A stretch of DNA of 64,000 bases from Neodiprion pinetum (lineage: Eukaryota > Arthropoda > Insecta > Hymenoptera > Diprionidae): positions 30,759,922-30,823,921 of the forward strand of contig NC_060232.1 in NCBI RefSeq assembly GCF_021155775.2, in the 5' to 3' direction. The notes beneath the pieces were generated by a model, which was not told the DNA's origin, searched no databases, and was given only the letters and a program-made list of their open reading frames with translations. Shown here piece after piece: positions 23,701 to 35,400 of this stretch (positions within the stretch are counted from its first letter, which is position 1; each line of letters starts with the position of its first letter). A program made the translations under genes and the position numbers.

Positions 23701-25960
23701 CAAGGGAAACGACTGGAAACTAAACGTGGACACTTGGCGTACGGGCCGAGCTAGCCGTCCCCGCTGTCCTCTATGCGTCGGAAAGATATTCAACGAATTT
23801 TTCACCATTCATTGATAAATATTAGGCCATATTACCTGTCACAGACTGTCCATGTGTAATCCACCACGTATGGTATCACCGTAACTTTACTAGCACGATA
23901 TCACAAACACTAATTATCTAGTAAAACAGCGTCACATTTCACAAATCAACAAAGGTTACCACTTGACAAAGATGGCTGATGGGGGCTACTGCGCAAACGG
24001 GAGGGGAACCAACTGCGCCGGTTAGGAGAAACTAGAAACCAATCGGCCAACCAGGAGGTTATGCGACTGGACTGGTATTTTATCATATCACACGCGTCAA
24101 ATTCGAATCGGAGCATTTTACCGCGCTATAACCTAATCGGAAAGACTTTTTTTCTTCTTTCAATTCGTACTTCGCACGACCTCAATTGCCTTTTGACGTC
24201 GATTAATCTCTCCGACCCTAACAACACGTTTTTATGAAATCAACTCCCACACGATATTCAGAAGCGAGCTTTCTACCGCTTATAATACCCTCATCAGACC
24301 TCCGGACGATGATTCATGAAATAACAATTACAAATCATGTTTACTTTACGCTCCCCAAATTTCGAGCATGGAATGTGTTCACTCGTTGGTACAATATGGA
24401 TGCATCGAAATTCGACTCCGTCTAATATGTATAACAATTTCCCCTCGCCCCTCTCCAGATTCTCAATTCAATCAGTCTATCCGCTTGTTCAAATTATCAT
24501 TGATCATTTGCCCGTCCTCCTTAGCCCCCCGGGGCAAACTGCGCTCAACCCAACACGAACCTCCCGGCTCCCCGCGCGCCGCGGCCAACGAAAATCCCCT
24601 TCCCCCTCCCCGACTCCGCCACCTGTATTCCTACTCCACAAGATTCCGTTGCGGATGCCTTTCCGCTCGTACAGCAGAGAATGGACTTTGTGGATAGAAA
24701 GGTTTCCTACGAAGCATGTTTCATGATGCCGTAATAGCCAATATGGTTCGAATATACGGTATATTATCGAGAATAGCAAGGTTCAGGGGTTAACGAACTT
24801 TAATCCTGTACAGAGATTTATTTTTGGCGATACGTACCTTTGTAGATATTTCTCTGGCGGCTTTATAAATAGTAAAACTCAGTAGATCTATCGAGAATGC
24901 TAATTTCACGAGAAAACAAAAAATCAATCAATCTGTACAACAGTGTATTCGAATCGGTTACCGTTCGATCAATGGCTTTATTACGGTAATTGAAGTTATA
25001 GGTCGATTCCATGACCTATTTGGAGCAGAATAGTAATATTCTGTTGAAAGTAGTCTGGCTGAAGTCAAAGATTGTATAAAACGTAAAAATCAAAATTACT
25101 ATCAATTCGTAATATACATGCATACATACATATAAAATAAAACAAATGCTATATAATCTAAAATTTCTTTGTTTTTTCTTTCAGTTATAAATATTGTGTT
25201 ATTACAGAAATTTGATAATATGTGCGGTAAAATCAGTTTCGAGAGAAAATATTTAAAACAATTCCTGTTCGTAGACCACGTATGGTTTGTTTCAATTCAT
25301 GAAAAACCTGAAATGATATTCATAATAATACGGTAATACAAAACAGCGAGTATGTCTGAAGTCTGTAAGTACAAACATACGAGAAGCTCTGTCGTTTGTA
25401 AGACAAGGTTAGATTACGTGAGAACATATAATTCAAAAGATCAATCTGCAAGATACTAGCCCAGCAATATGCAACTGCTATTTCTGATGCCACTTATATA
25501 CTCGTCCAGCTTTGTTCTTATACACCGATTAATTATCTTTCTGACTGTAAATGAGTGTGGTCAATCAAAGATTACAAGTTATTTGGCTGTTTACCCTTCA
25601 AACAGTATAATACTATAAAGCTTAGAATGAATGATAGCTCAGGTTCACCAGGATCTTCAAGATTTAAATAAAAAGAAAAGATTGAAATTTTCATTTCAGA
25701 CGGAATAATATACCTGGCCAAATATTAATTTATTGCTAGTTGAGTGCAGTAATTTTCATAGTAATTTATAGGAAGAGTCGTATTAGATGAGTTGATCTAA
25801 TCCGCAACAATTATACATACGACTTAGGTAGGAAAAACAATAACTATTAGCACACTAGATTTAAGACCGGTAACGGAATTTCGCTAGGAGTATAAAGTAA
25901 CAGCTTGTATTTACAAACAATTAATATTTATTAATTCAATATTGACGGAGCAGACGATAT
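20800..25960. other. Intergenic / upstream region between KAT6 and eEF1B alpha
   Basis: About 5.2 kb with no recognised gene. It must hold the KAT6 promoter and 5' UTR (minus strand). CpG-rich blocks occur at 20800-21000, 23230-23360 and 23700-24010. A possible minus-strand donor TTTTG/GTAAGCG at about 23360 and a possible acceptor TTGTCAG/TACGGAG just before the KAT6 ATG (20809-20807) could define a non-coding first exon; this is inference. YY1/Pho-like motifs occur at 23550 and 23965. Confidence 0.5.
23410..23601 (+). CDS. Short ORF of unknown status in the KAT6 upstream region
   Basis: A 63-codon ATG frame starts MNCNDLESVLSGGMSDLVK. The middle part could form an amphipathic helix; the end is Cys/Tyr-rich. 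No family recognised. It sits in a CpG-rich promoter-like region, so it may be chance, an antisense transcript, or the first exon of an unannotated RNA. Confidence 0.15.
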   Translation: MNCNDLESVLSGGMSDLVKMSDMFNNVIATVVRHMNNILEANIPDGQPSWAYCYDSCFDPVYN

Positions 25961-27184
25961 TTAAATCTTGTTGAAGGCTGCAATGTCAACTGACTGTACA
26001 AAGTCTTCGAAGTTTTGGATTTCTTCAACTAATAAGTCGACGGAAACTTTGTCGTCCTCTACAACACACATGATCTGTAACTTGTTGATTCCATATCCCA
26101 CAGGCACGAGTTTTGCTAGAAATTCCAATATTCTCAATTAAAACAATTCATTCGAAAATCATTACCAAAAACAAGTAGAGAATACTTACAAGCACCCCAA
26201 ACCAGGCCGTCCATAGAAATAGACCTCACATGCTTTTCCATTTCTTTCATGTCTGTTTCGTCATCCCATGGTTTGACATCCAACACAATACTGGACTTGG
26301 CAATTAATGTAGGTTTTTTGGACTTCTTTTCTGCATACGCTTTGAGCCTTTCCTCTCTAACTTTAGCAGCTTCCGCATCTTCCTCTTCGTCGGATCCAAA
26401 CAAATCTACATCATCGTCGTCGTCAGCTGGTTTGGCAGCCTTGGGCGGTGGAGCAGTCTCAGTTCCACCCAAGATGGAAGGGGCTTTTTTCACGCCCGGA
26501 AGAGACTTGTGTTCATAGGATTTGATGTGTGTGTACCATCTCTGGACATGGGGATTCGATCCCAATGCAGCGTTCCCCAAAGCTTCAAACACTGCGACAT
26601 CCGCTTGCGAAGGTTGCCATCTACGTAAGAGTGCCAACGTATTAGAACTCCAACGATAATTTGTTGTAATGTATGTATACAATATAAAATAAAACTCAAT
26701 GAAAATAAGACATAACCACAAATTGGCGAATCACAAAAATATGTTGCATCAGATAGCTCGCTCAGATTTATTTTTGGAATCTTCGAATTGGGGAATATGG
26801 AACGAGTTCCGAAGTTGCAAAGCCGGGTGGGCAAGGTGATAGTTGACAGGCCAATCTTAATAACTTTTGGCATGCAAAAATATCGTTGCGAACGACTAGA
26901 AAGTCTTGACATTCGAATGAAACATGACGATGTGAGGAGACATTATTAACAAAAAAAAATTTATGTCAGTGAATCTTCGTCTGTACGGATAATAAATAAG
27001 ATTGGTGACTGAAATGGAAGAGACCGACAGAGGTTGACTTTACATGCCGACAAGTGGAACACGTGAGTTAAAATATGCACAGAAACCCCGTATAATATAC
27101 TTGCCCTTCGATGTAGCTGCGGTCGGCAAGAAAACGGTTCAACTCCTTCAAACCCTTGTCAGTCTTAAGATCACCAATGGCCAT
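25961..27184 (-). CDS. eEF1beta: Elongation factor 1-beta (eEF1B alpha), 3 exons
   Basis: Exons 27184-27105, 26620-26190 and 26115-25961 give 221 aa, normal for the family. The protein is the guanine nucleotide exchange factor that recharges eEF1A with GTP during translation elongation. The N-terminus MAIGDLKTDKGLKELNRFL and W-QPSQADVAVFEALG form the GST-C-like domain that binds eEF1B gamma. A central acidic segment with a CK2-type site (DLFGSDEEED) follows. The C-terminal exchange domain includes KPWDDETDMKEMEKHVR, SMDGLVWGASKLVPVGYGI and the terminal FVQSVDIAAFNKI. The first intron has a GC donor (AAGG/GCAAGT) and normal AG acceptor; no GT alternative keeps frame. Poly(A) signal (TTTATT on +) at 25927-25932, 29 bp past the stop. 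Confidence 0.96.
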
Positions 27185-28097
27185 TGCGAGCGTGTATTTT
27201 ATTAATAAATATTATACGAAAGTTTGCGGCAGTCTGCCTCTCTAGTCTACTCGCCGGAAGAGAGAGCTGCTGATACGCAGGGTTCATTTAGTCCGGACAA
27301 TACTTTACTTTTTATGAGTGATGCATTTCCGGTTGAGTTTCTGCCAATCGAATCGCGAATCGCTAAAGAACAACCGGAAAAGTCGATGCTACTTGAGAAT
27401 TCTTGCGACTATTTCAAGCAGAGGACGTATTAATTTATATAGATATTTTTTTAAATTTAGAAATCACCTGCAATAGAACCACTTGGTGTGTAGAACAAAA
27501 CGCGTTACGGAAAAAAACAACATTGGACAAATTCGTCTAACCAATGGACTTCGCATCTGACTTTACCTTTTTGTTCTGCGTCAACTGCGCAACGTAAATT
27601 CTAACATACAATTGCGTACATAAACCCATTTTAAGCAATTCCGCCTATTTTCCGTGCTTAGCTCCCGTCATCTGCTGATAGATTTTTTTTGAGTAAACTA
27701 ATTTAATTGCACTCAATTTCTCGTACTTGTAATTTTTTTCTCAAATTTTCGACCAGTCTCCATATGATTGTACCAAGCTGTCTGCTCTGAAAGGCGACAG
27801 TCCTGACACCTGAAGGTAAGGGACTTCGTATTTCTTGACTTCGGTAATTGTTTGATTTTTCAACAATAATTTATAGGCCAATTATCATCGGCAGTTATCA
27901 CAAAATCATTTTGCAATTTTTGGTCCCCATTGTTTCTCTTGCAAAGTGTTACGTCACTTCAACCATGTATATTCATTTTATCGGTTCTGTTACAACATCG
28001 TGAGTTAGGTTAACACATCGGCCAAATACCTTTGCGTTACAGGACTGTTTTATTATATAACAAAAATCAGCATGATTTGTTGATTGATTTTTAGAAA
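27185..28097. promoter_or_regulatory. Shared divergent promoter interval of eEF1B alpha and ND-75
   Basis: The start codons of eEF1B alpha (-) and ND-75 (+) are 913 bp apart, head to head. The interval is AT-rich with no open frame of interest, no TATA box I trust and no repeat. Both flanking genes are housekeeping, so a broad bidirectional promoter is likely. Confidence 0.55.
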
Positions 28098-31000
28098 ATG
28101 TTGCGGCTTCCACTGATTAGAGCGGCTGGTCTGTCGGGATGCAGGCTTGGTGCCACTGGACTCCATACCACAGCCAGTAAGCTGCAAGCCCCACCTGAGC
28201 AGATCGAGGTGTTTATTGACGACATCCCTGTGCTAGTTGATCCAGGAACTACTGTACTCCAGGTACACGAAATTTCATATGTCCCCTCTTATAAACTCCA
28301 ATTTTACATTGAAAAGAATTTTAGAATTCTAGATTCTGGCTAGTTGATCTCTTTTAAACCATAACTCGAACAGCATAGAAAGAATATTTGCTCCGACATC
28401 TGTTTACATTGATCTCTATGAACATAACAGTGCTGATTAATAAATAGAATTCATGAATACTGACCAAAGTTTGATATTGCGCTGAATGAGCAGAAAATGA
28501 AGGTATTATGACCATGAAAAGCAATTGTTTAATGCAGAAATTAAGTAGAAAATGTTTGTCCCCAGTTGGAAGATAAATATCGATTCATAGGATTACAACA
28601 AAATTGACGAAACAAGTCAACTTCATGCAACTCAAAACAATGTATGAGATACTTCAAAATAATCAAATATACAAGTGTCTGATTTGCTGGTTTAGGCTGC
28701 CGCTAAAATCGGAGTGGAGATTCCCCGATTTTGTTACCATGAGCGTCTCGCAGTGGCTGGAAATTGCAGAATGTGTTTGGTTGAAATTGAAAAACAAATC
28801 AAGGTGAATCTTTCTATTCTTAATTTTTATGAATTGTAAAATTTTCATTTTATTAAATACTTATCAAGATAAGAAACTTGTTCTGTTTTTAGCCAGTAGC
28901 TGCTTGCGCAATGCCAGTGATGAAAGGATGGCGAGTAAAGACCAATTCTGATTTGACACGCAAGGCTCGTGAAGGTGTGATGGAGTTTTTACTGGTCAAT
29001 CACCCATTAGATTGCCCCATCTGTGATCAGGGTGGTGAATGTGATCTGCAAGATCAGAGCATGGCTTTTGGTAATGACCGAAGCCGTTTTGTGGATATCA
29101 ACTTTAGTGGAAAGCGAGCGGTTGAAGACAAAGATGTCGGACCTTTAATCAAGACAGTCATGACTCGCTGTATTCATTGCACACGTTGTATTCGTTTTGC
29201 TTCTGAAGTCGCCGGTGTAGATGATCTAGGAACAACTGGACGTGGCTCTGACATGCAGGTGGGATTTCTTCACGTATGACATTTGCTCGTGTAAATTTAA
29301 AAAACATAATGCATCAATTTAAGTACAATATAAAATAATCAATATCAGGTAGGCACGTATGTTGAGAAGATGTTCTTGTCTGAGCTATCTGGAAATGTCA
29401 TTGATTTATGCCCTGTCGGAGCCCTGACAAGTAAACCTTATGCTTTTGTGGCCCGTCCTTGGGAAACCCGTCGAACAGACAGTATTGATGTCCTTGATGC
29501 TGTAGGCAGCAACATCGTTGTTTCTACAAGAAGTGGGGAAGTCCTCAGAGTTCTTCCAAGGCTAAATGAGGTTGGTAGCAGTAATATATAGATGTAGTAA
29601 CTAAGTTGCCCAATTTAGGTGCACCTGAATATTATCAGTCTACATCAATATATAAAATTACGCATGTGTCAATTCATCATTTGATTATTTTAGGAAATTA
29701 ACGAAGAATGGTTATCAGACAAGTCTCGTTTTGCATGTGACGGTCTTAAACGTCAGCGCCTCCTAACTCCGATGATGAAAGTAGACTCAAAGCTACAACC
29801 AGTTGAATGGGAAGATGCATTGGTTGCTGGTGAGTAAGTGAGATTCTTGCGTCACCTGTTGATAAAGTACCAGGAATTTTTATACCTGAAATCCAAAGTT
29901 ACTTATTGACAGCACACATTTTTCTAGTTCTAACTTAACGATTAAAGATTTGTTGATTGAACTGTACTTCAGAGAAGTTGTAAATCTAATCTTATTTTAC
30001 CAATTTTTACATGGCAAACAGCAAGCAGAGCTCTACAACAAGCTCCGGCAACCAAAATTGCTGCAGTAACTGGGAAACTAGCTGATGCAGAGGCTCTGAT
30101 TTCATTGAAAGATTTGTTTAATAAACTTGGCAGCGAAACTTTGGCTACAGAGCAACCTTTCCCAAAAGATGGAGCAGGAATTGATCTACGAAGCAGTTAT
30201 ATTATGAACAACAAAATCGCTGGGATTGAAGAAGCTGATGTTGTTGTACTCATTGGAACGAATCCTAGATTTGAGGCACCTCTGGTGAATACTAGGCTTC
30301 GAAAATCTTATCTTCATCGTGAGCAAACCATCGCCTTGATTGGACCTGAGGTGGATCTCACATATGAATATGAGGTACATAAAGGTTAAGCTTTCTAGGT
30401 ACCTGCAGCTTGCATTAATTTGTTTTCAACTTTACCATTTTGTATCATGAATTTCAGCATCTTGGTGATTCTGCTGAAGTGATTTCTCAATTGAAAAACG
30501 GTACTCATCCATTTTGCGCTACTTTAAAGAATGCAAAGGCACCACTCATAATATTAGGTGCGGAACAGCTTGGTCGCAGCGATGGCAGTAAGATCCTTGC
30601 GGAAACGCAGGCATTGGCAGCTTCCTTGGGGAAAACCGTTCAGGTACAGTACCTTCAATTCTACAATTTTTTAAAAAGTATTCATTCCTGCGAGTTTTGT
30701 TTTTATGAGAATCCGGTTTAAATGCATTACAGGCCCCGGAAAATTGGAAAGTATTAAATGTACTTCATAGCAATGCTTCTCAAGTTGCTGCCCTGGATCT
30801 TGGCTATGGATCTAGTCTGGCAGAAATTAAAGCCCAAAACCCCCAAGTTCTTTTCCTATTAGGAGCGGATGATGCAGATATAAAAAGAGAAGACTTTCCA
30901 AACACCTTTATCATTTATCTTGGTCAGTACTTTATATCTACCATCCACATTATGCATTTTTCACGCAAATAGATTATGAAAGTGGCAAGAGATCATCATT

Positions 31001-31638
31001 ATTTTTGTTCTCAGGAAGTCATGGTGATCAAGGAGCATGTATCGCAGATGTCGTTTTACCCGGCGCTGCTTACACAGAGAAGAATGCAAGTTACGTGAAT
31101 ACAGAGGGCCGGGCTCAACAGACTGGTACTGCAGTTAATCCACCAGGAATGGCACGCCCAGACTGGAAAATTATCAGAGCACTGTCAGAGGTACTAACTT
31201 TTTACTACTAGATGATTACTGGATTAAAGAAAAAAAATTAAATAATTCTTTAATATTTGTGTAAAATCAATAGTTCATCGGTGTCCGACTTCCTTACGAC
31301 ACTATCCACGATGTGCGTGGCAGACTAGAGCAAGTGGCCCCACACCTTGTTAGGTATGGTGATATTGAACCAGCAAATTATTTCGCCCAGGCTCTTGAAC
31401 TGGCTAAGGTACGCTAATTATTCAGTTTTACACTTAAAAAAGAAATGACAAAATGTGAGAAAAAGGGTTAAAATGAGTGGATTATTTTCAGAAAACTGGA
31501 AGTTTCGCATCAGATCCACTTGAACTAAAGCAGAAGACATTAGATGAATTCTTTATGACAGATGTTGTGTCGCGTGCATCACCAACAATGGCTAAATGCG
31601 TGCAAGCTGTTATTAAGCAACGTCAGGCACAGTTATAA
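28098..31638 (+). CDS. ND-75: NADH-ubiquinone oxidoreductase 75 kDa subunit (complex I Fe-S subunit), 11 exons
   Basis: Exons: 28098-28262, 28696-28803, 28893-29258, 29349-29570, 29694-29829, 30022-30374, 30458-30643, 30733-30922, 31015-31190, 31274-31408 and 31492-31638. They join in frame to 727 aa, the same length as human NDUFS1. It is the large Fe-S subunit of the complex I NADH module in the mitochondrial matrix. The N-terminus (MLRLPLIRAAG...GLHTTASK) is an Arg-rich presequence without acidic residues. The 2Fe-2S ligands are Cys68, 79, 82 and 96. One 4Fe-4S cluster uses His128, Cys132, 135 and 141 (CPICDQGGECDLQD). The other uses Cys184, 187 and 190 (CIHCTRC) and Cys234 (DLCPVGALTSKPYAF). 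The remainder is the molybdopterin-oxidoreductase-like fold without cofactor. Poly(A) signal at 31683-31688. Confidence 0.97.
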
Positions 31639-32496
31639 ACTTAGCTTGACGTATTTATGTATATAGTATAGGATTCTGTTATAATAAAATTAATTATCAT
31701 GTGAATTGTCTCATTATTACTGTCAACCACATGCAAGAAATAGAGAACATCATCAACATAAATTCCGACATGTTTGTAACAGAATTCTACACCAGAGATT
31801 CTAATAGTTGAGATATTTATATCATAGACTCGTAAGTTATTGTTATGTACTTAATTTTTTTTGTCAATATACACCCAAATAGAAATGGAACTCTACTGCA
31901 TGTATCCAAGATTGCTTTCACCGTAAAAACTTGTTTGACGTGTTCGGAATGAAGACTATGTGAGACTTTGTTTCCAAATCATGTAAAACCAAATTTAGCA
32001 AGCATGAAAAGCTTTGAAAAAAGGAATGCTTCTTCCATTAGGCTATTTCCTCATGAGGGTGTGTCTAGAACATGGAAACCTTAGTAAATGAATATGTGTA
32101 TAGCGGCCTTGTTCAATATGAGATTTGTCAAAATGAATAAACAACATAAAGAAGTTCTCTTTCCAATAATAAGTTCCAAACATTTGCTTCATAAATCCCG
32201 TGCAATAGCTACCAAATTTCTAACAACTGAACGAACCAGAATAATTCAATGAATTTGATGTGTAATTGTTTATACGAGACTACAAGTACACAATAAATAT
32301 TTAATTTGTAAAGATAGGAATAGAATAACGTGACCAATTAACAAATATAATTAATAAAGAATACTTTGATCAAGGTAATTCTGATTAAATATAGTTTTAA
32401 ATGGAGAAGAGATGATGCCATGAATAATGAATAATTCTTTCATTTTGGATCTAAAATTTATTCCCGTGATTGAGTTAAACATTCTTCGGTAATATT
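31639..32496. other. Convergent 3' region between ND-75 and USO1
   Basis: AT-rich, no gene. Holds the ND-75 poly(A) signal (31683-31688, +) and the USO1 poly(A) signal (TTTATT on + at 32457-32462), 35 bp past the USO1 stop. The two processed 3' ends need not overlap. Confidence 0.6.
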
Positions 32497-35400
32497 TTAA
32501 TTGCTGGATTCTGGCTGTTCGTCGGTATCGAGTTCTCCTGAACTTTCGTCTGATTCGATCTGGAAAAAGATGTTAAACAATTGTAATAAAAATACCACAA
32601 CTGATTGATATATTTCCTCAAGAAGTAACGGAAGTTGTATTTCAAACTTACTTTTTCACCTAGCGCAACCAGTTTCTCTTTATATTGCATCAGTTTGCTA
32701 TCTTGTTCTGTTAAAAGTTCTAACAAATTTTCCTGATCCTTTTTCATTTTTTCAAGTTCCAATGTTTTTTCCTTCAACAATTTTTCATATTCATTGTTGT
32801 TTGAATTACATTCTGTTCGTTCTTGTTTTTGCAAATTCAACGTGCATTCGGCTAGCCTGTTTTCCAAATCTCGAACCGTATTTTTATATTTCTCCAATTC
32901 TACATTTGTAAGATCAATAGTATCTACAGATGGCACAAGCTCCTTGGCTTCTGTTAAGTTTGTTTGAGCTGCACGTAGAACTAAATTCTGGTCTCTCAAG
33001 TGACTGATGGAAGTCTGTAGCTCGTATACTTGGGTCTGCAAATGAGAGTAAAATGTACAAGAAGTAATGATTATGCTGCATAAAATTCATATATATGTAT
33101 ATACACACACCTGCATTCATTGAATATCTACATTAGGGTGGTTCAAAAAAAATTGCGTTTTTTTCGCTCTTACCCCCTCAAATGCTAGTATTTGATAGAA
33201 AAAAGATCTTCCCAAAAGATGAACTCTCTAGCTCAATACTAATAGGCCGCTATTTTAATTTATATTTCCCATTCAATTAACATGGGAAAATTTCACTGTT
33301 CGTTAAAAATTAAAATACTCGTAAACTATCCAATATTTTTTAAACTTATGCATAGATCCTTGAAGCTGGTTTTCAAGCTTTTCAAACCTCTATAAGAAAA
33401 CATAGTTATCATCATTACAACACACATTACAGTCATCTGAAAACATCGATTTTGACTAAAATAGAATTTTTCTTCTTTTTGCACCACCCTAATGCATCAG
33501 CAACCAATACGTACCTCCAAATCCCTTTTTTCTTTAGCCAAAGTTTCGTTCGTCTGGTTAAGTCTGTGGATTTGTGCATCCTGCTCCCTGATAAGCTCTT
33601 TATATTGTGACACCAGAGCAGAATCAGATGGCGACAATGTCGACGTAGGATCCTTGCCCTCCTGTGGATTACTTCCATCCTGTACTGACTTCACTACTAC
33701 ACCTATGTAGATTACACAAAATTAGATATCGCTTTACATCCGTCATTTATAAACAAAGTACTACGTGGAATCATATTACCTTCCAAAATTTTCAGCAATC
33801 TACAAAACTCGTGGTCCAGAAGCAAATCAGACGGATCTTTTGTTGAAGGCTGAGGATGTTTAAGAGTTCTGGAGTAAATTTCATGTCGGGTGATTCCTCC
33901 GATAGCATCCTGAAATCTTTCCAATCCAAGTCGATTTTCTATCAAATGGCATAACTTTTCCTAAAACATGCAAGTATACTTACTTCCTATCAATTATCAC
34001 TCAACTGTCAAAGTGCATTCGCAAAAGTAGTGTGAAATGTGGTCAATATTTCAAACCTTCTACAGTACCTTTGTATAATTAGGCACACTGTCATCATTAA
34101 AGTGTACGCATAAGCCTAGTAATAAAGCGCACATACTTTGAAGCAGTGTCTCTTGCAAATCGTCAGTATCTTCTTGAGAAGACAGCAGTGCGGTCAAATA
34201 AGCGACTGAAGATTCTATAGTTAAGAATGCTTTTACAGCAGGTGGGCAATGCGACACCCATCTGCAAAGTAGCATTAAAAGCCCCAGTTTACATTGTGTC
34301 TTATTTCCTTGTTGAAGAAGCATGACACATTGTTGCATTAATGTAACAGGCGGCTTGCCAATATTCGTAGCAAGAAGTACCCTTAACAGTTGCTCTTTTT
34401 GGATCGAATTGTCGATTAGGGCATGAGACAGAGCCACTGCCGAAAACCAATTTGATAAGGGATCCAACGAAAATAGGCCACCACACAATAGTTGTCCTTT
34501 GAGAAATGGATGACAGATTACCCAAAAAATGTATAGTCAAACGAATTATGACAATATTGATTGGAATATACATTTTCCATGTATTGTAACTGGATTTATA
34601 CCTGTTGTGAGAGATGCTGCTTCGTTACCCTGTGGTAAGAGTGTCTGGATAAGTTGCGTCTGTCCTACTTCATTTTTATATAGAAAACATTGGAAACAAT
34701 AAAGCACGGAACAGCGAAGAACAAATGGTTGCTTTTCATTCACCATAGACATTAGCAGAACAACTATAGCAGGTCTGTGGAAAATAGAAAATTGAACAGA
34801 CTACTGATGGAAAAAAGCATATTTCGATTAGGTATCACTCTTGAGTAGTGTATGTTTGAATACTATTCTGTGACTACTTGACAAGATATGGAATACATTG
34901 AGAAAAAACATATTATGGAGGAATCATTATCTTTCAATTTATTATCACACTTTAATTTCAGAGATTAACTTCGTATGTAATTATGAGGTGCTTACCTAGG
35001 AGGACTGCTAGGGGCCATAACGCTAGCTAAAAATTCCTGATTGCTTGTATTCCCTCTGATAACTTCAGCAACTGCACTGATAGTTTCTGTCAACACATCA
35101 GCAGGAACTCCACTGGCCATTAATATATCACACAAAGCCTGAAGTAAACCACATGCCCTCATCGTCCGTTGACAAGCGGCTGTTGCCTTTAAACATGGTG
35201 AATAGTTATAACAATAACACGATTTAACCATTCATTGACAATTTTATGAAATTGTATCATTTGAAGTAATCCTCTGGCACGTGAATAATATTATCAGAGT
35301 TATGGAAGAGAAACCAACAATGAAGTACGATATGACGTCACAGTAGCAGAGGGCTATTAGAAAGCGATTAGATAAAAAGAATTTGGGAAATCGGTTGATG

